Origin: Verrucomicrobiota bacterium
GTDB taxonomy: Bacteria; Verrucomicrobiota; Kiritimatiellia; RFP12; UBA1067
Reading direction: 5' to 3'
NCBI GenBank assembly: GCA_023269675.1
Contig: JAHFSX010000011.1
Coordinates: forward strand, 1 to 64,000
DNA: 64,000 nt
Of this stretch, positions 62,552 to 64,000 are shown in pieces. The notes beneath the pieces are model-generated. The model did not search any database. It saw only the letters and a list, made by a program, of their open reading frames with translations, and was not told the origin of the DNA. Each line of letters starts with the position of its first letter. Positions within the stretch are counted from its first letter, which is position 1. Made by a program: the position numbers and the translations under genes.

Positions 62552-63775
62552 ATGAAACGCACGGCACGCACGCACATGCCGCAGGTCGCCGTCTTGCTCG
62601 AGTCGTCGCAAGGCATCTCGCGCGCCATGCTGCTCGGCATCCTCGACTACGTGCGCGTCTACGGCCCCTGGAGCCTGAACATCGCCGCAGGCGGTACCAG
62701 CGACCTCAAGGTCCCCGACCTCCGCCGCTGGCGGGGCACGGGCATCATCGGGCGCGTGACCACCGACGCCGTCGCCCGCGACATTCTCGCCTCCCGGCTT
62801 CCCGCGGTGCTGTTCAACCCCGGCGACATTTATCTCGCGCCCTCCCACCCGATATCCAAATACAGCCGCACCCATTGCGATTCCCGCGCCGTCGGCGCGC
62901 TCGCCGCCGAATACTATCTCGGCAAGGCGTTCCCGCACTTCGCCTTTGTCGGCGAAGTCGCGGGCGCCAACTGGTCGCGCTGGCGCCAGGAGGCCTTCGC
63001 GGCCCGGCTGGGCGCGGACGGCAAGCCGTGCCACCTCTACCCCCTGCCGCCGCCAGCGGCCTCCGCCTGGGAGGCCGAGCGCGCGCGCCTCTGCGCCTGG
63101 CTGAAGCGGCTCCCGAAGCCGGTCGCGCTCTTCGCGGCCAACGACAACCGCGCCCGCCAGGTCCTCGACGCCTGCCTCATCGCCGGGATCGCCGTGCCCT
63201 ACGAGGCCGCCGTGCTCGGCGTCAACGACGACATCCTCATCTGCGAAACCTGCATCCCGCCCCTCTCCAGCATCGCCGTGGACGGCCAGAAGGCCGGCTA
63301 CGAGGCCGCCCGCCTGCTGGACGACCTCATGCGCCGCTCGGTCAGGAGCCGGCAGGTCATGACCTACGGGCCCACCGGCGTCGTGTCGCGCGCCTCGACC
63401 GAAACCCTCCACGTCGCCGACAAGCTGGTGATCCGCGCGCTCGAGTTCATCCGCATCAACGGCGGCCTGACCATCCGCGTCACGGACGTGGCCGCGCATC
63501 TCGGCGTGACCTGCCGCTGGGCCGAGATGCGCTTCCAGCAGGCCCTCGGCCAGTCGATCCGCGCGACCATCCAGCAGGCCCGCATGGTCACCGTCCGCGC
63601 CCTGCTCGAGGAGACCGGCCTCTCCTTCGGCGAGATCTCCGCGCGCTGCGGCTTTTCCCAGCCGCACCACCTCTGCACCGTCTTCAAACGGCAGTTCGGC
63701 ATGACCATGAGCGCGTTCCGGGCCCGGAAAGGGCTCACCCCGCCCCCCCTGCTTTTTCCGGCCCCAGAAAAGTAA
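62552..63775 (+). CDS. XylR-like transcriptional regulator 2 (LacI-type sensor plus AraC HTH)
   Basis: Paralog of regulator 1 with the same plan over 407 residues: sensor domain (about 10-275, VLLESSQGISRAMLLGILDY, VALFAANDNRARQVLDACLI, VLGVNDDILICETCIPPLSS) and AraC DNA-binding domain (about 290-395, VTDVAAHLGVTCRWAEMRFQ, LSFGEISARCGFSQPHHLCT). The two sensors differ in loops likely to touch the ligand, so they may respond to different sugars. The divergent position makes the large minus-strand cluster its probable target. The short Pro-rich tail (LTPPPLLFPAPEK) is extra. Confidence 0.93.
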   Translation: MKRTARTHMPQVAVLLESSQGISRAMLLGILDYVRVYGPWSLNIAAGGTSDLKVPDLRRWRGTGIIGRVTTDAVARDILASRLPAVLFNPGDIYLAPSHPISKYSRTHCDSRAVGALAAEYYLGKAFPHFAFVGEVAGANWSRWRQEAFAARLGADGKPCHLYPLPPPAASAWEAERARLCAWLKRLPKPVALFAANDNRARQVLDACLIAGIAVPYEAAVLGVNDDILICETCIPPLSSIAVDGQKAGYEAARLLDDLMRRSVRSRQVMTYGPTGVVSRASTETLHVADKLVIRALEFIRINGGLTIRVTDVAAHLGVTCRWAEMRFQQALGQSIRATIQQARMVTVRALLEETGLSFGEISARCGFSQPHHLCTVFKRQFGMTMSAFRARKGLTPPPLLFPAPEK

Positions 63776-63785
63776 ACGCCAGCGC

Positions 63786-63840
63786 TTGACTTCCACCCGA
63801 TGGTATCGGATACTTCTCTAATGTCTTCTTGTATTATAAT
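63786..63840 (+). promoter_or_regulatory. Candidate promoters for the right-edge gene
   Basis: TTGACT (63786-63791) with GATACT 17 bp on (63809-63814), and a separate perfect TATAAT (63835-63840) 18 bp before the ATG at 63859. Which one is used cannot be told from sequence. Confidence 0.4.
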
Positions 63841-63858
63841 CTGATGAGCGAGGTCGTT

Positions 63859-64000
63859 ATGAAAAAGCTGATGGCAGGTTATGCTCCTCTCACCTTCGCC
63901 TCTGTACTGGCGCTCAGCACCGCGTTGACCGTCATGGGAGGCCACATTTTCGACGGCGACGGTTCGGACGAGGCCGGCTTTGTCACTCCGCCGCCCCGGA
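63859..64000 (+). CDS. Exported protein, N-terminal 47 residues only
   Basis: The frame opens at ATG 63859 after GCGAGG and runs off the right edge. It codes a basic start (MKKLMAGYAPLTFA), a hydrophobic segment (about 10-29), and then GGHIFDGDGSDEAGFVTPPPR, acidic and then Pro-rich. This looks like a signal peptide or N-terminal anchor of an exported protein. An in-frame ATG at 63844 would overlap the ribosome site. Function cannot be assigned from this fragment. Confidence 0.6.
   Translation, partial: MKKLMAGYAPLTFASVLALSTALTVMGGHIFDGDGSDEAGFVTPPPR

Noticed and set aside
1..64000. tRNA or rRNA genes
   Set aside because: No cloverleaf with the conserved T-loop GGTTCGA-type sequence or rRNA core sequence was recognised on reading the intergenic stretches.

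Overview
The window is GC-rich bacterial chromosome (noticeably less so only around 19.4-21.1 kb) from a Gram-negative-type organism. Several traits together point to the PVC superphylum, most likely Kiritimatiellota or a close relative (Lentisphaerota, Verrucomicrobiota): giant exported proteins of autotransporter-associated beta-strand repeats that lack a barrel, a SUMF1-type protein, many Sec- and Tat-exported glycoside hydrolases without SusC/SusD, XylR-like LacI/AraC hybrid regulators, and abundant intergenic palindromes. This placement is inference; there is no rRNA or other marker gene here.

Layout. 1-4.5 kb (minus): mcsA-mcsB-clpC, the protein-arginine kinase and ClpC unfoldase module; clpC carries an in-frame TAG and runs off the left edge. 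4.8-16.4 kb: mostly plus-strand exported proteins (GH36-like alpha-galactosidase with NPCBM domain, GH10 xylanase, two beta-propellers) and RNase D, interrupted by a minus pair (SUMF1-like protein and a WGENIGW-repeat protein). 16.4-19.0 kb (minus): an FMN oxidoreductase and mannonate dehydratase. 19.4-21.1 kb (minus): three small accessory genes of lower GC. 21.1-31.0 kb (minus): a uronate operon with a GH-A enzyme, a GH115, a sodium:solute symporter, uxaC, an SDR-type uxuB and a second GH115. 31.2-32.4 kb (plus): an XylR-like regulator. 32.4-33.6 kb: a five-unit tandem array that re-copies the 3' end of the neighbouring GH39 gene. 33.5-62.4 kb (minus): a cluster of GH39, two more GH-A enzymes, two GH28, a full-length GH115, an esterase-LamG protein, two giant paralogous beta-strand-repeat proteins and two beta-propellers. 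62.55-63.8 kb (plus): a second XylR-like regulator, then the start of another exported protein.

How it works together. GH10, GH39, GH115, GH28 and an esterase would break down a glucuronate-decorated polysaccharide such as glucuronoxylan, perhaps with pectin. Released glucuronate can enter by the symporter and pass through UxaC, UxuB and UxuA to 2-keto-3-deoxygluconate. Three minus-strand promoters (about 31.05, 59.5 and 62.45 kb) share a CTTAYGTTTTT-type site 20-21 bp upstream of a -35 hexamer and a purine-rich spacer, so the uronate operon, the large enzyme cluster and the biggest surface protein look like one regulon run by the two paralogous regulators.

Other notable points are a heptanucleotide repeat directly after the start codon of an exported propeller (possible phase variation), closely similar Tat leaders on two unrelated enzyme folds, and at least five families of palindromic intergenic repeats, one apparently inserted into the 5' end of a GH28 gene.
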